A stretch of 38,174 nt of DNA. It comes from Gelidibacter sp038243395. GTDB lineage: Bacteria > Bacteroidota > Bacteroidia > Flavobacteriales > Flavobacteriaceae. Made by a program: the position numbers and the translations under genes. The stretch is taken from assembly GCA_038243395.1 (NCBI GenBank), contig JBBSRC010000032.1:1-38174 (forward strand), given 5' to 3'. The notes below the pieces were generated by a model. It ran no database searches, was not told the origin of the DNA, and was given only the letters and a program-made list of their open reading frames with translations. Within the stretch, counting starts at the first letter, position 1; each line of letters opens with the position of its first letter. Shown in pieces: positions 8,057-16,324 of this stretch.

Positions 8057-8842
8057 ATGACAGAACAAGCAAAACATCTCTATTACATAAGTGAATTATC
8101 AGATTATAAAATAGCGGAAGGATATCCTGATATTAGAGGTTGGGATGTAAAGGACATTGACAACCGGGTCATCGGTAAAGTAGATAACCTTTTAGTTAAT
8201 AAAGCAGCAGAACGCGTTGTTTATTTGGACATTGAGGTAGATAAAAGTATCATTGACGCTAAATATGATCCTTACGGAACGCCTACTAATACTGATGTAC
8301 GAGAATTTGTAAATAAAGACGGAGAAAATCATATTATTATTCCGGTAGGTTTGGTGGATTTGAATGATGATTCAAATTATGTGTATACCGAGGCAATTGA
8401 TCACAGAACATTTTCTGAGACCAAAAGATACCGGAAGGGAGATACGATTAACCGAAATTACGAAAAGCAAGTTTTAGGTTCCTATGGTAGAAAACAGAAT
8501 GCAGCAACTGGTAGAAAACAGAATATAGCAACGGATCGTGATCATACGAATGCTTTGAACGAGGAAGCTCAAACGAATATCTTAAACGATGAAAATCGCT
8601 TGAGAGAAATTATTCGTGAAGAAATAAGAAAATACCATCATGATACCGACAAAAATAATCTTTACGGAGATTCAGATTCCTATCGTGGGACCACAGATAT
8701 CGATGACGCCGTAATTATTACCGACGAAGAGACGGAACTTAAAAGACGACGTGAAAATGATGACGTGTTTGATGATGATAAATTTTATGAGCGCAAGGAA
8801 TTTGATGACAATCGTTTTAAAAACCTAACTCCGGGTCTATAA
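8057..8842 (+). CDS. PRC-barrel domain protein
   Basis: 261 residues. Residues 8-115 resemble the PRC-barrel of photosynthetic reaction-centre H subunits and stress proteins: LSDYKIAEGYPDIRGWDV, then DNRVIGKVDNLLVNKAAERV and VYLDIEVDK, with HIIIPVGLVDLNDD as the second half. In non-phototrophs such proteins are usually linked to stress tolerance or serve as protein-binding modules. The C-terminal half is polar and charged. It contains a short duplication, GRKQNAAT followed by GRKQNIAT, encoded by a 24-bp tandem repeat, and ends with alternating acidic and basic clusters (ETELKRRRENDDVFDDD). There is no signal peptide, so it is probably cytoplasmic, perhaps working at the membrane with the preceding TM protein 12 bp upstream. 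A strong terminator follows. Confidence 0.85.
   Translation: MTEQAKHLYYISELSDYKIAEGYPDIRGWDVKDIDNRVIGKVDNLLVNKAAERVVYLDIEVDKSIIDAKYDPYGTPTNTDVREFVNKDGENHIIIPVGLVDLNDDSNYVYTEAIDHRTFSETKRYRKGDTINRNYEKQVLGSYGRKQNAATGRKQNIATDRDHTNALNEEAQTNILNDENRLREIIREEIRKYHHDTDKNNLYGDSDSYRGTTDIDDAVIITDEETELKRRRENDDVFDDDKFYERKEFDDNRFKNLTPGL
8486..8533 (+). repeat. 24-bp tandem duplication inside the PRC-barrel gene
   Basis: Two adjacent 24-base units starting GGTAGAAAACAGAAT (8486-8509 and 8510-8533) differ at three positions by eye. They encode GRKQNAAT and GRKQNIAT and keep the frame. Confidence 0.85.
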
Positions 8843-8874
8843 ATTACAGAATTAACTGAAAGCTTAATTATAAT

Positions 8875-8913
8875 AAAAAAAGGGAATTTACAAAATGTAA
8901 ATTCCCTTTTTTT
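8875..8913. terminator. Strong bidirectional rho-independent terminator
   Basis: A seven-A run, then an 11-bp perfect stem GGGAATTTACA / TGTAAATTCCC (8882-8892 with 8896-8906) with loop AAA, then a seven-T run. Symmetric A and T tracts allow termination in both directions. It closes the stress-gene block. Confidence 0.93.
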
Positions 8914-9061
8914 ATTTGAAAATATTCGTATTGAAAATAAATTTAAAGGACCGATAACCCTAAATAGGTAATTAAAAGACCTCAAGCCCTGGCTTAATTA
9001 CAAGTCGTGTATGTTAATGATTCTGTTAAAATTTGTAGTTTATTCCTTAAGTCTAAACCTT

Positions 9062-9909
9062 ATGAGGAAAACTACTTTATTAAATTTTGCGTTATTCACA
9101 AGCATTGCTATTCAGGCTCAGGAAACTGAAATTATTTTGACGCAGTTCGCGGATCAGGTGCTGGTTAACGGAGCGGTTTCTTGTTACGGAGGAGATAACG
9201 CCTGGTATCGGGAATATGTTCTTTCTCAGGAAGGTGTTGCTACCGATGTTCAAGTTATCGGCCTGCAATTTGGCGTTGAATTTGTTGTTTTTAATGAAGA
9301 TTTAAAAATATATGCCTAAACTTTTTTCGGTTTTCCTCTGAACTTTAATTCGGCTAATCCCCCAGAACCTATTGCTTCAGGAAGCATAACTGTTGAGATA
9401 TCAAATTGGGTAAAATTATTAGGGCCGATTTTGATGCACCAGTATCGGTCCCAACTGGCTCTAGCATTGTAGTCAGTATTGTCAACCCACTTTTACCAGA
9501 AATCCTGTATATTTAGGCGTTACCGAGCAAGAAACCAAGACAAGTTTCATGAGCACCAAAAATTGTAATTTTAACGTTCAACCTGAAACCGTGGTTAAAA
9601 TTGGATTTCCAGATTCGCGCCATCTCCTTAACCTGATCGTTTTGGGCGAAACACTTTCAATAAACAACAGTGTTGCTGAAAATGTACAATTTTCCCGAAC
9701 ACTACTAATGGCAATCTTAATTTAAAAATTTCCGTCTCATATTTAAATTTTAAATTTTAAATGTTAATATGTTTGATGTTTTGGGTAAGCATGTTGCAGT
9801 TTCTTATGTCAATCAAACCCTTAATATGGCAAGCTTGCCACAAGGTTTTTACATGCTGAAAGTAGAAACTTCTCAAGGAGTATTAATCAAAAAGATTGTG
9901 AAGCAGTAA
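9062..9909 (+). pseudogene. Frameshifted gene for a T9SS-secreted protein with C-terminal sorting domain
   Basis: An intact start (MRKTTLLNFALFTSIAIQAQ, a Sec signal) runs to about 9319 with EIILTQFADQVLVNGAVSCY, and the frame then ends. Protein-like pieces continue in other frames: NSANPPEPIASGSITVEISN, then VYLGVTEQETKTSFMSTKN with VVKIGFPDSRHLLNLIV, then LSINNSVAENVQFF followed by NTTNGNLNLK. The last piece, from about 9768 to the TAA at 9907-9909, reads NMFDVLGKHVAV, then LNMASLPQGFYMLKVETSQG and IKKIVKQ. That is the type A sorting domain that directs export by the type IX system in Bacteroidota. The original product would be about 280 residues, a small secreted adhesin or beta-sandwich protein. 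At least three shifts and stops separate the pieces, so it is inactive, and conservation suggests recent loss. Confidence 0.85.
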
Positions 9910-10585
9910 GACGCTCTGGTATTTTTAAAAATAAGTTATGGGTATTATTTTAAAGATTTAATTTAAAGCGGACTGGTATATATTGAAAAATCCATTTAAA
10001 GCTGTCTGTTAGTCATCTAAGCAGGTCTTATTGGATACCCCTGATTTAAATTTTTGTCGTAGGATGATCTAAGATAACAATCTTGCTTTTTTCAAAAAGT
10101 TCTTCTATTTTCAATTTGAAATTTTATATTCTCTTGAACAAATCAAATTTTACTCTTTACATAAAATCAGAATATATTTAGAAGATGAAATTACTGATGA
10201 AAAATTCGTGAAAGCATCAGCTATTATCCACATGTTTTGAAAAGAATTGAATTTAAGACATTTCAAATCTTGACATAATTAATATGTATTTACCTTAAAA
10301 TAGGAATCCATATTTAGAAATATTTAAAATAGTGCACCATGGCTAACGTATATTCTAATGAATATTATTTAATCGATGTATAGCATTCTGTAGATTAACC
10401 TAATAGAAAAAGGGGAAATGGTTTTTTATTGGTAAATTGTAGGTTCATTTTTTGATAAAAAGGTAATTATAGAATTGTCTTTATTGAGGATCTAAAGGGA
10501 AACACAGTCATCCCGTTTTCTGATTTCCAAAGTTTAAGTTAGATTCGCACCTTGTCAAAAATTTTTTAACTTTAATTTTAGTAAA
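9910..10585. other. 676-bp gap with nothing recognised
   Basis: Very AT-rich. An open stretch without a start codon exists near 10078-10242 on the plus strand, but its content (mainly F, K, I, L) is what AT-rich DNA gives by chance. No hairpin or repeat stands out. The promoter of the CotH-like gene must lie at the right end. Confidence 0.5.
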
Positions 10586-12349
10586 ATGCGTAGAAGTATT
10601 TTTAGTTTATTTTTAATTTTTTCGGTTTTAACTTCATGTGTTAAAGACGAAATTAAAAATCAAGAAAAGGAGTTATTGAGCTTCATCTTTAAGAGTGCAA
10701 ATAATCCAGATTTACACAAAGATATTCATGGTGTTATTGATGGGGCAACCCTACGTCTACTTCTTCCTATAGACGTGGATTTGACGAGTCTGGTGGCGAG
10801 CTTTGAATTTGTGGGGCAAAATGTCTTTCTGAATGGGATTAAACAGGTATCAGGATTAACTGAAAATGATTATAGTGACGAACTTTTTTATGAGATAGAA
10901 GCAGAAAATGGAACCATTTTATCTTATCAACTTGTCGTAGAATATCTTCAATTTACCTCTTTTTATTTCAACGTAGAAGAAAACAAAGGATTAAGTAAAG
11001 ATTATGAGTTGAGGTTTTCACAAGATACACTTCGAATTAGAATGAAGGGCACCAGTAAAAATCTCGTTGCTTCATTTGAGACTAATGCCGCAGATATTCG
11101 GGTCAATAATAATGTGCAAATAAGTTCTATTACCGAGAATGATTTTTCTCATCCAGTTACTTACTCTTTGACTAATGATGAAGGAATTTCGCAGGACTAT
11201 GTAATTGTAGTAGAGTGGCAAAAAGCTATTCCTCAATTTTATATCCAAACAGAAGGCACCATGCCTATAGTGTCTAAAGATAATTATATGCAAGCTAAGC
11301 TATCCATCGATGGGGTAGATGTATATGACGATTTTGAAGGGGCTACCGAAATTAGAGGAAGAGGGAATACGACTTGGGGACGACCGAAAAAACCTTATCG
11401 CATAAAATTGAATAAAAAAGCGTCAATTCTTGGACTGAAAGAAGCCAAAAATTGGGTGCTTTTAGCGAATCACTTCGATGAAACTTTAATGCTTAATGCA
11501 GTTGCCATGAAAATTGGAAGACTGCTTGATATCGAATACGCAAATCATATGATCCCCGTTGAGTTAACGGTTAATGGCGAATTTCTTGGTAATTACATGC
11601 TCACTGAGCAAATAGAAGTAGATGATAATAGGGTAAATATTAAAAATGGTGGACAATTATTAGAAATGGATACTTATTACAAAGGCGATTGGAAATTTAA
11701 AACTGCTTCATACAATCTGCCTATCGAGATAAAGTATCCCAAACTCAAAAAGTATGAAACCATAGATGCGCAACAAGAACTTATCCAAATAAGATCTGAA
11801 TTTGAGGAGTTTGAAAGTAAAGTGTTTGCTTCCAGTTTTCCCAACTCCGGTTATCTTGATGTATTCGATCAAGAAGCACTGGTAAATTATTTGATTGTCT
11901 ATATGCTTACTGGAAACAGCGAAATAAATCATCCAAAAAGTACGTACTTATATAAACCAAAAGACGGAAAATATACTATGGGTCCGATTTGGGATTTTGA
12001 CTGGGCTTTTTCTTTTGATGGTAATAGCAAACATTTTAATCGTACGGATGAACCTCTGTTTTGGAACAATGGCCACACAAATGTAGGAGCAGTTTTTTTC
12101 GAAAAACTATTAACAGATCCTTCTACAAAACAACTGTTAATGCAAAAGTGGTCAAGTTTTAAGGGAACCCAACTTGAAGAACTAATTGTTTATATTGAAG
12201 ATTATGCTACACTAATTAAAAATTCGCAAAGCCGTGATCTTGAAAAGTGGAATATTGGAAGTACTAATTTTGATAGGGATATTACGGAGCTGATATTTTG
12301 GGTTCAAAACAGAGCCAAATTTCTCGACGGTTATATCGCAGGCCTATAA
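10586..12349 (+). CDS. CotH-kinase-family lipoprotein
   Basis: 587 residues. The signal ends in lipobox LTSC (C18), so a surface or periplasmic lipoprotein. Two bacterial Ig/cadherin-like repeats follow, at about 28-120 and 125-212, each ending in the same kind of strand (TILSYQLVVEY; ISQDYVIVVEW). The CotH domain spans about 217-585, with EIRGRGNTTWGRPKKPYRIK (255-274), NWVLLANHFDETLMLN, YMLTEQIEVDDNRV (337-350) and the putative metal-binding GPIWDFDWAF (466-475). CotH of Bacillus and Fam20-like relatives are atypical kinases; many Bacteroidota copies are linked to polysaccharide or surface-protein modification, but their substrates are unknown. The gene stands alone, preceded by a 676-bp gap and followed by a terminator. 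Confidence 0.9.
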   Translation: MRRSIFSLFLIFSVLTSCVKDEIKNQEKELLSFIFKSANNPDLHKDIHGVIDGATLRLLLPIDVDLTSLVASFEFVGQNVFLNGIKQVSGLTENDYSDELFYEIEAENGTILSYQLVVEYLQFTSFYFNVEENKGLSKDYELRFSQDTLRIRMKGTSKNLVASFETNAADIRVNNNVQISSITENDFSHPVTYSLTNDEGISQDYVIVVEWQKAIPQFYIQTEGTMPIVSKDNYMQAKLSIDGVDVYDDFEGATEIRGRGNTTWGRPKKPYRIKLNKKASILGLKEAKNWVLLANHFDETLMLNAVAMKIGRLLDIEYANHMIPVELTVNGEFLGNYMLTEQIEVDDNRVNIKNGGQLLEMDTYYKGDWKFKTASYNLPIEIKYPKLKKYETIDAQQELIQIRSEFEEFESKVFASSFPNSGYLDVFDQEALVNYLIVYMLTGNSEINHPKSTYLYKPKDGKYTMGPIWDFDWAFSFDGNSKHFNRTDEPLFWNNGHTNVGAVFFEKLLTDPSTKQLLMQKWSSFKGTQLEELIVYIEDYATLIKNSQSRDLEKWNIGSTNFDRDITELIFWVQNRAKFLDGYIAGL

Positions 12350-12454
12350 GGTGAGCAAGTGCGTGGCCTTATATCCATTAATAATGCCATTTACTAAATT
12401 TATTGCTATTCCTAAAACCCAATAGAAGCATTGGTGTTTATTTTATTATACTAC

Positions 12455-12487
12455 AAACCTTGCCGTCTTACGATTGCAAGGTTTTTG
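12455..12487 (+). terminator. Rho-independent terminator after CotH-like gene
   Basis: Stem AAACCTTGC (12455-12463) with GCAAGGTTT (12476-12484), 12-base loop, followed by a T-rich tail. Located about 105 bp after the stop. Confidence 0.75.
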
Positions 12488-12563
12488 TTTATTAGCCATT
12501 CTAGCTAATCTCTAAAAGTGGTTTATATTTATCAAGAATAATTCAAAAAAGCATAAAATCTAA

Positions 12564-12780
12564 GTCGGTCAATGCGGAAAACACTTCTCCGATCGTGCAA
12601 ACACTAAGGATTTTAGTGATTTTATTTTAGCATCTGTAATCCCTAAAGAACCAGAATATTGCTGTCAGGGAAACCTTTAGTTTTAATCGAGATAATTCAA
12701 GTGCTTCAGATAAAAACAAACTAGAAAAAGTGCATTTTTTTAGTAATAATTCTGACGTATTAATCATTAATTGGCAATAA
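12564..12780 (+). pseudogene. Possible second secreted-protein remnant
   Basis: In the 560-bp gap after the CotH-like gene, one frame reads VGQCGKHFSDRANTKDFSD, FILASVIPKEPEYCCQGNL and then a stop. A shifted frame continues SSASDKNKLEKVHFFSNN and SDVLIINWQ to a TAA at 12778-12780. The last part loosely fits the KVxFYPNPxxDVLxI pattern that opens T9SS type A sorting domains. The amino-acid makeup is more protein-like than the flanking AT-rich DNA. The parent gene cannot be named and chance is not excluded. Confidence 0.3.
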
Positions 12781-12857
12781 AAGTAAATATAATTCGTAAT
12801 TGCATTTCATTATTTATCAACTATTCATAGATCTAATAGATTTTTTTATATATTTAC

Positions 12858-12875
12858 AAACCGACGGGTCGGTTT
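12858..12875. promoter_or_regulatory. Palindromic operator, probably for the TetR regulator
   Basis: A perfect 18-bp inverted repeat AAACCGAC-GG-GTCGGTTT, 34 bp before the tetR ATG. It overlaps the end of TATATTTA, a plausible -7-like element. GC-rich symmetry in otherwise very AT-rich DNA and the ACCGAC/GTCGGT half-sites are typical of TetR-family operators. Autoregulation of the whole operon is the likely consequence. Confidence 0.8.
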
Positions 12876-12909
12876 TCATTTATAAATAATTTTATCTCAG
12901 AATGTATTT

Positions 12910-13557
12910 ATGGCTATCAAACTAGATCAAGACAACAGTGAAAATAAAATCCCTAGTAAGGAATTGATCTTAAAAACGGCTTATGGTCTATTTTTAAAAA
13001 AAGGGTACCAATCGGTTTCCATAAAGGATATTATGGAAGCCAGTCATCTTTCAAAAGGGGGTATCTACCATTACTTTGAGAGTAAAGAAAGCATATTGTT
13101 CGCGGTATTGGATCAATACTTTTTTAAAGAACTAAATATTAATGAATACGCATTCAATGATCTTGCTTTCAAAGAGCGCATCATAAAAGTTTATATGAGA
13201 GGTGTAAGACTATTTGCTATGGTCGAATCTATGGGAAAGAATGGCATTAAATATCCGATACAAAGGTTATTTCACTTTCAATTAGAGTGTGAAAACTTCC
13301 CAGAAATTAGAACGCAATTCAGCGATACTTCAAAAGCGTATGCAAAACATATACAGGACATTGTTTATGAAGGTATTCAAAACGGTGAAGTTAACAAAGA
13401 GCAAGATCCGGAAACTTTAAGTATTCAAATCGTTGGAATGATTGAGGGTATTGCGATCCATAACTCTACAGTTAAGAAAGATATTGGTGTTATGCTGACT
13501 GAAAAATACGAAAAGGTATTTAATAGTTATTTCAATTTTATTTGTTCTAACCCGTAA
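12910..13557 (+). CDS. TetR/AcrR-family transcriptional regulator
   Basis: 215 residues. The N-terminal DNA-binding domain spans about 18-65: ILKTAYGLFLKKGYQSVSIK, then DIMEASHLSKGGIYHYFESK, the canonical TetR helix-turn-helix ending in the YHYF element. The C-terminal 140 residues are helical ligand-binding and dimerisation sequence of unknown specificity (VEGMIEGIA-type ending: IVGMIEGIAIHN). It heads a run of six genes and is preceded by a perfect palindrome, so it most likely represses its own operon until a small ligand binds. The next gene begins 9 bp after its stop. The ligand cannot be read from sequence; TetR proteins near aldehyde or lipid genes often sense hydrophobic molecules, which is only suggestive. 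Confidence 0.93.
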   Translation: MAIKLDQDNSENKIPSKELILKTAYGLFLKKGYQSVSIKDIMEASHLSKGGIYHYFESKESILFAVLDQYFFKELNINEYAFNDLAFKERIIKVYMRGVRLFAMVESMGKNGIKYPIQRLFHFQLECENFPEIRTQFSDTSKAYAKHIQDIVYEGIQNGEVNKEQDPETLSIQIVGMIEGIAIHNSTVKKDIGVMLTEKYEKVFNSYFNFICSNP

Positions 13558-13566
13558 AACCCAGAA

Positions 13567-14757
13567 ATGAAAAATCGGAATACAGTTTTAAAAACAAGCA
13601 TAACAGGCCTCATATTATGTAGTCTGATGTTGTATTTCTTTCCATCACATAAAGCGGATGCTTATACGGACTTAGCGCAATTGAATTGCCACTGTCCACC
13701 GGGATTTAAACTTAACGAAGAAAATAGATGTATTTCGCAGAATTTATATCTGCAATATGATTCTCCAAATAATATAGGAGTAGGAGGACTTCAAACTGGC
13801 CTGCCAGAAGTACGCGATGGATTTACGCCCCAAGAAATTGATTTAGGGAGATACTTGTTTTTTGATCCTGTTTTGTCCCTGGATGGCAGTATGTCCTGCG
13901 CTACCTGCCATGTTCCTGCAAAAGGTTTTAGCGATGGCTTACCCACGAGTATGGGGAACAACAATTTAAAATTAAACAGAGGTGCACCATCATTGTGGAA
14001 TGTTGCGTATTTGAATCGACTTTTTTGGGATGGTCGTGCAAATAGCTTGGAAGAACAACTGGAGGGCTCCTTGTTTTCGGATGACGAAATGGCAAATACT
14101 CCAGAAAATTTACTCGAGACTTTAAATAATATTAATAACTACAGACACTTGTTTGCAGAAGCTTATCCGGAAAGAGATAAAAAAAAGGACATCAACCTCA
14201 AGGAAATTGCTAAGGCCCTTTCGGCGTTTCAAACTTCATTAATTTCATTGAATAGCAGATATGACCACTATGTTCATGGCTATCATGAGGCCTTAAATAG
14301 TAAAGAAATTGAAGGAATGAACGTGTTTCGGTCTTTTGTTGCCAGATGTGCTGAATGTCATACGCCACCGCTTTTTACAAATCAACAATTTGCAGTGATA
14401 GGCACGCCAGAACCAGACGGTTTACCCTTGGATCCCGGAGCGGAGTTACCTTTTAAGGATAAGACCATGCGAGGTGCTTTTAAAGTGCCAAGCTTAAGAA
14501 ATATAGAAAATACCGGACCTTATATGCATTCTGGAAAGTTTGAAACTTTAAGAGAAACCGTTGAATTTTATACCAAAGGTCGCGGTCATGCTGTGCCTGA
14601 AGGAGAGGACCTCCGGATTCATTGGCATATTTGGGAACCTAATTTAAGTGATTATGAGTTAGACAGACTTGTCGATTTTTTAAAAACCCTTACTGACGAA
14701 TCTTTTCTTCCAAAAATCCCTGAGGCTTTGCCCTCTGGTCTAAAACATTCTACATAA
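13567..14757 (+). CDS. Dihaem cytochrome c peroxidase / MauG-family protein
   Basis: 396 residues with an N-terminal signal or anchor (about 8-25). Two haem c sites are present: CATCH at 111-115, in SMSCATCHVPAKGFSDG, and CAECH at 261-265, in RCAECHTPPLF. Other family blocks are GRYLFFDPVLS, NRGAPSLWNVAY, FWDGRANSLEEQ and PYMHSGKFETLRETVEFY. Members reduce H2O2 with electrons from small cytochromes (CcpA) or oxidise proteins (MauG) in the periplasm. Unusual here is a Cys-rich stretch just after the signal (C41, C43, C55 in NCHCPPGFKLNEENRC), resembling half an EGF or disulfide module; it is not a CxxCH site. It lies 9 bp after tetR and 30 bp before the beta-helix/cytochrome gene, its likely electron partner. 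Confidence 0.93.
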   Translation: MKNRNTVLKTSITGLILCSLMLYFFPSHKADAYTDLAQLNCHCPPGFKLNEENRCISQNLYLQYDSPNNIGVGGLQTGLPEVRDGFTPQEIDLGRYLFFDPVLSLDGSMSCATCHVPAKGFSDGLPTSMGNNNLKLNRGAPSLWNVAYLNRLFWDGRANSLEEQLEGSLFSDDEMANTPENLLETLNNINNYRHLFAEAYPERDKKKDINLKEIAKALSAFQTSLISLNSRYDHYVHGYHEALNSKEIEGMNVFRSFVARCAECHTPPLFTNQQFAVIGTPEPDGLPLDPGAELPFKDKTMRGAFKVPSLRNIENTGPYMHSGKFETLRETVEFYTKGRGHAVPEGEDLRIHWHIWEPNLSDYELDRLVDFLKTLTDESFLPKIPEALPSGLKHST

Positions 14758-14787
14758 AAAATCTCTAACCACTAAACCACTAAAACA

Positions 14788-16290
14788 ATGAAATCAACTT
14801 TATTTAAAATTATTGGCGGAGTTCTATTGATTGCCCTTGGCGTGTTTTTAGGGAAAACATATTTCTCATCGAGTGGCGAAAGTACCGTGCCCATGCCTTC
14901 CACCATGCAATATCGAAATGTAGGTTTATCAAATGACACCACTCAAGTTGCACAAAGGAAAGAATTTACAGGACAGGTAATTGAAGTTAAAAATGGAGGC
15001 TCCATCCAAGCAGCCGTAAAAGCCGCTAATCCTGGCGATTTAATACGGGTGTTCCCTGGTGTATATTCAGAAAATGTATATATCGATAAAGATGACATTA
15101 GTTTACAGGGTGTTGTTATTAAAGGAGAATGGCCAACATTGGATGGCAAAAAGGAAATCAATGATGCCATTTTGTATTCAGGAAATGGCATTTTAATTGA
15201 AAATTTTAAAATTGTCAATTATAAGGGTAATGGCATTATGGGCCAGGCTGGAAATAACTTTATAATTCGAAATAATTGGATTATTGACACCGGTGTTTAT
15301 GGCATCTTTCCTCAGTATGGTAAAAACGGATTAATAGAAAATAATGTGTTGAGTAAAATCGCTGATGCGGCTATTTACGTGGGGATGTGTGACAATATAG
15401 ATGTGCGAAGTAATGAGGTGTTTGATAGTGTAGCAGGAATAGAAATTGAAAACTCAAGACATTGTTTAGTAGAGAATAATTATGCACATAATAATACAGG
15501 GGGTCTTTTAGCTTTTATTACGCCAGGACTTCCAATTAAAACGGCCTTTAATATCATTTTCAGAAACAATTTTGTGGTCAACAATAACCATCCAAACTTC
15601 GGAGCTCCAGGTTCTACTGTTGCAAGTATTCCTCCAGGTACAGGAATTCTTATTATGGCAGCCGATGACGTTATCGTCGAAGGCAATATCATTACCGGAA
15701 ATAACAGTACGGGGATAACCATCGTCGATTTAGAGAATGGCGATCCAAAAGCGAATGATCCAAATTCAGAAGGTAATCCAGATCGTATTGTGATTTTGGA
15801 TAATATCATGTATGATAATGGTAGCACTCCAACTGGAGCAATAAAAGCCATGCTGCTCACTCAATTCGAAACAAAGGGGCCAGATATTTTTGCCTTTGGT
15901 GGAGGAGTGGGAAGTACGATCAGAGATAAAAACAAGTACCGTACGTTTGGTTTAGGGGATTATGGCCAGGCTCAAATAACGGATACAAAAGATATAAAAA
16001 CGATGATGTTGCCGGCTCCAGTGGCACCACGTTCAGTTTCAGAGCATGAACTTGGCGAAATTACTTATTATGGCGTTTGTGCTGGCTGTCACGCTTTTGG
16101 CACTACGTTAATTGGTGTTGACACTCAAATTATTAAAGAGATTTATGTAGATAACCCACAAGGGATTGTAAATTATATTACCAAACCTCACAACCTCCGA
16201 AAGGATTTTCCAGATATGCCACCGCAAGATTATTTATCGGATGCCGCTAAAATGGCCGTTGCGGAATACATCCTAAATATGACCCATTAA
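14788..16290 (+). CDS. Right-handed beta-helix protein fused to a C-terminal cytochrome c
   Basis: 500 residues. A signal anchor lies at about 7-26. The beta-helix runs from about 52 to 360 and opens with GGSIQAAVKAANPGDLIRVF, then PGVYSENVYIDKDDISLQGV. It continues with many NosD/PbH1-like rungs (GILIENFKIVNYKGNGIMGQ; NFIIRNNWIIDTG; GLIENNVLSKI; CLVENNYAHNN; VIVEGNIITGNNSTGI). The C-terminal 80 residues form a monohaem cytochrome c: CAGCH with C431, C434, H435, and likely axial M477 in FPDMPPQD. It resembles the parallel beta-helix family I recall as TIGR03805, whose function is unknown and whose usual partner (TIGR03806) I do not see here. The fold suggests carbohydrate or polymer binding or cleavage; the haem suggests electron exchange with the preceding dihaem protein. 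Confidence 0.88.
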   Translation: MKSTLFKIIGGVLLIALGVFLGKTYFSSSGESTVPMPSTMQYRNVGLSNDTTQVAQRKEFTGQVIEVKNGGSIQAAVKAANPGDLIRVFPGVYSENVYIDKDDISLQGVVIKGEWPTLDGKKEINDAILYSGNGILIENFKIVNYKGNGIMGQAGNNFIIRNNWIIDTGVYGIFPQYGKNGLIENNVLSKIADAAIYVGMCDNIDVRSNEVFDSVAGIEIENSRHCLVENNYAHNNTGGLLAFITPGLPIKTAFNIIFRNNFVVNNNHPNFGAPGSTVASIPPGTGILIMAADDVIVEGNIITGNNSTGITIVDLENGDPKANDPNSEGNPDRIVILDNIMYDNGSTPTGAIKAMLLTQFETKGPDIFAFGGGVGSTIRDKNKYRTFGLGDYGQAQITDTKDIKTMMLPAPVAPRSVSEHELGEITYYGVCAGCHAFGTTLIGVDTQIIKEIYVDNPQGIVNYITKPHNLRKDFPDMPPQDYLSDAAKMAVAEYILNMTH

Positions 16291-16324
16291 CAACAATGAA
16301 TTCTAACTAATCAAAACTAAATAT

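Noticed and set aside
10078..10242. 54-codon open frame without start in the gap before the CotH-like gene
   Set aside because: Composition is dominated by F, K, I, L and Y as expected from AT-rich DNA; no motif, no start codon.
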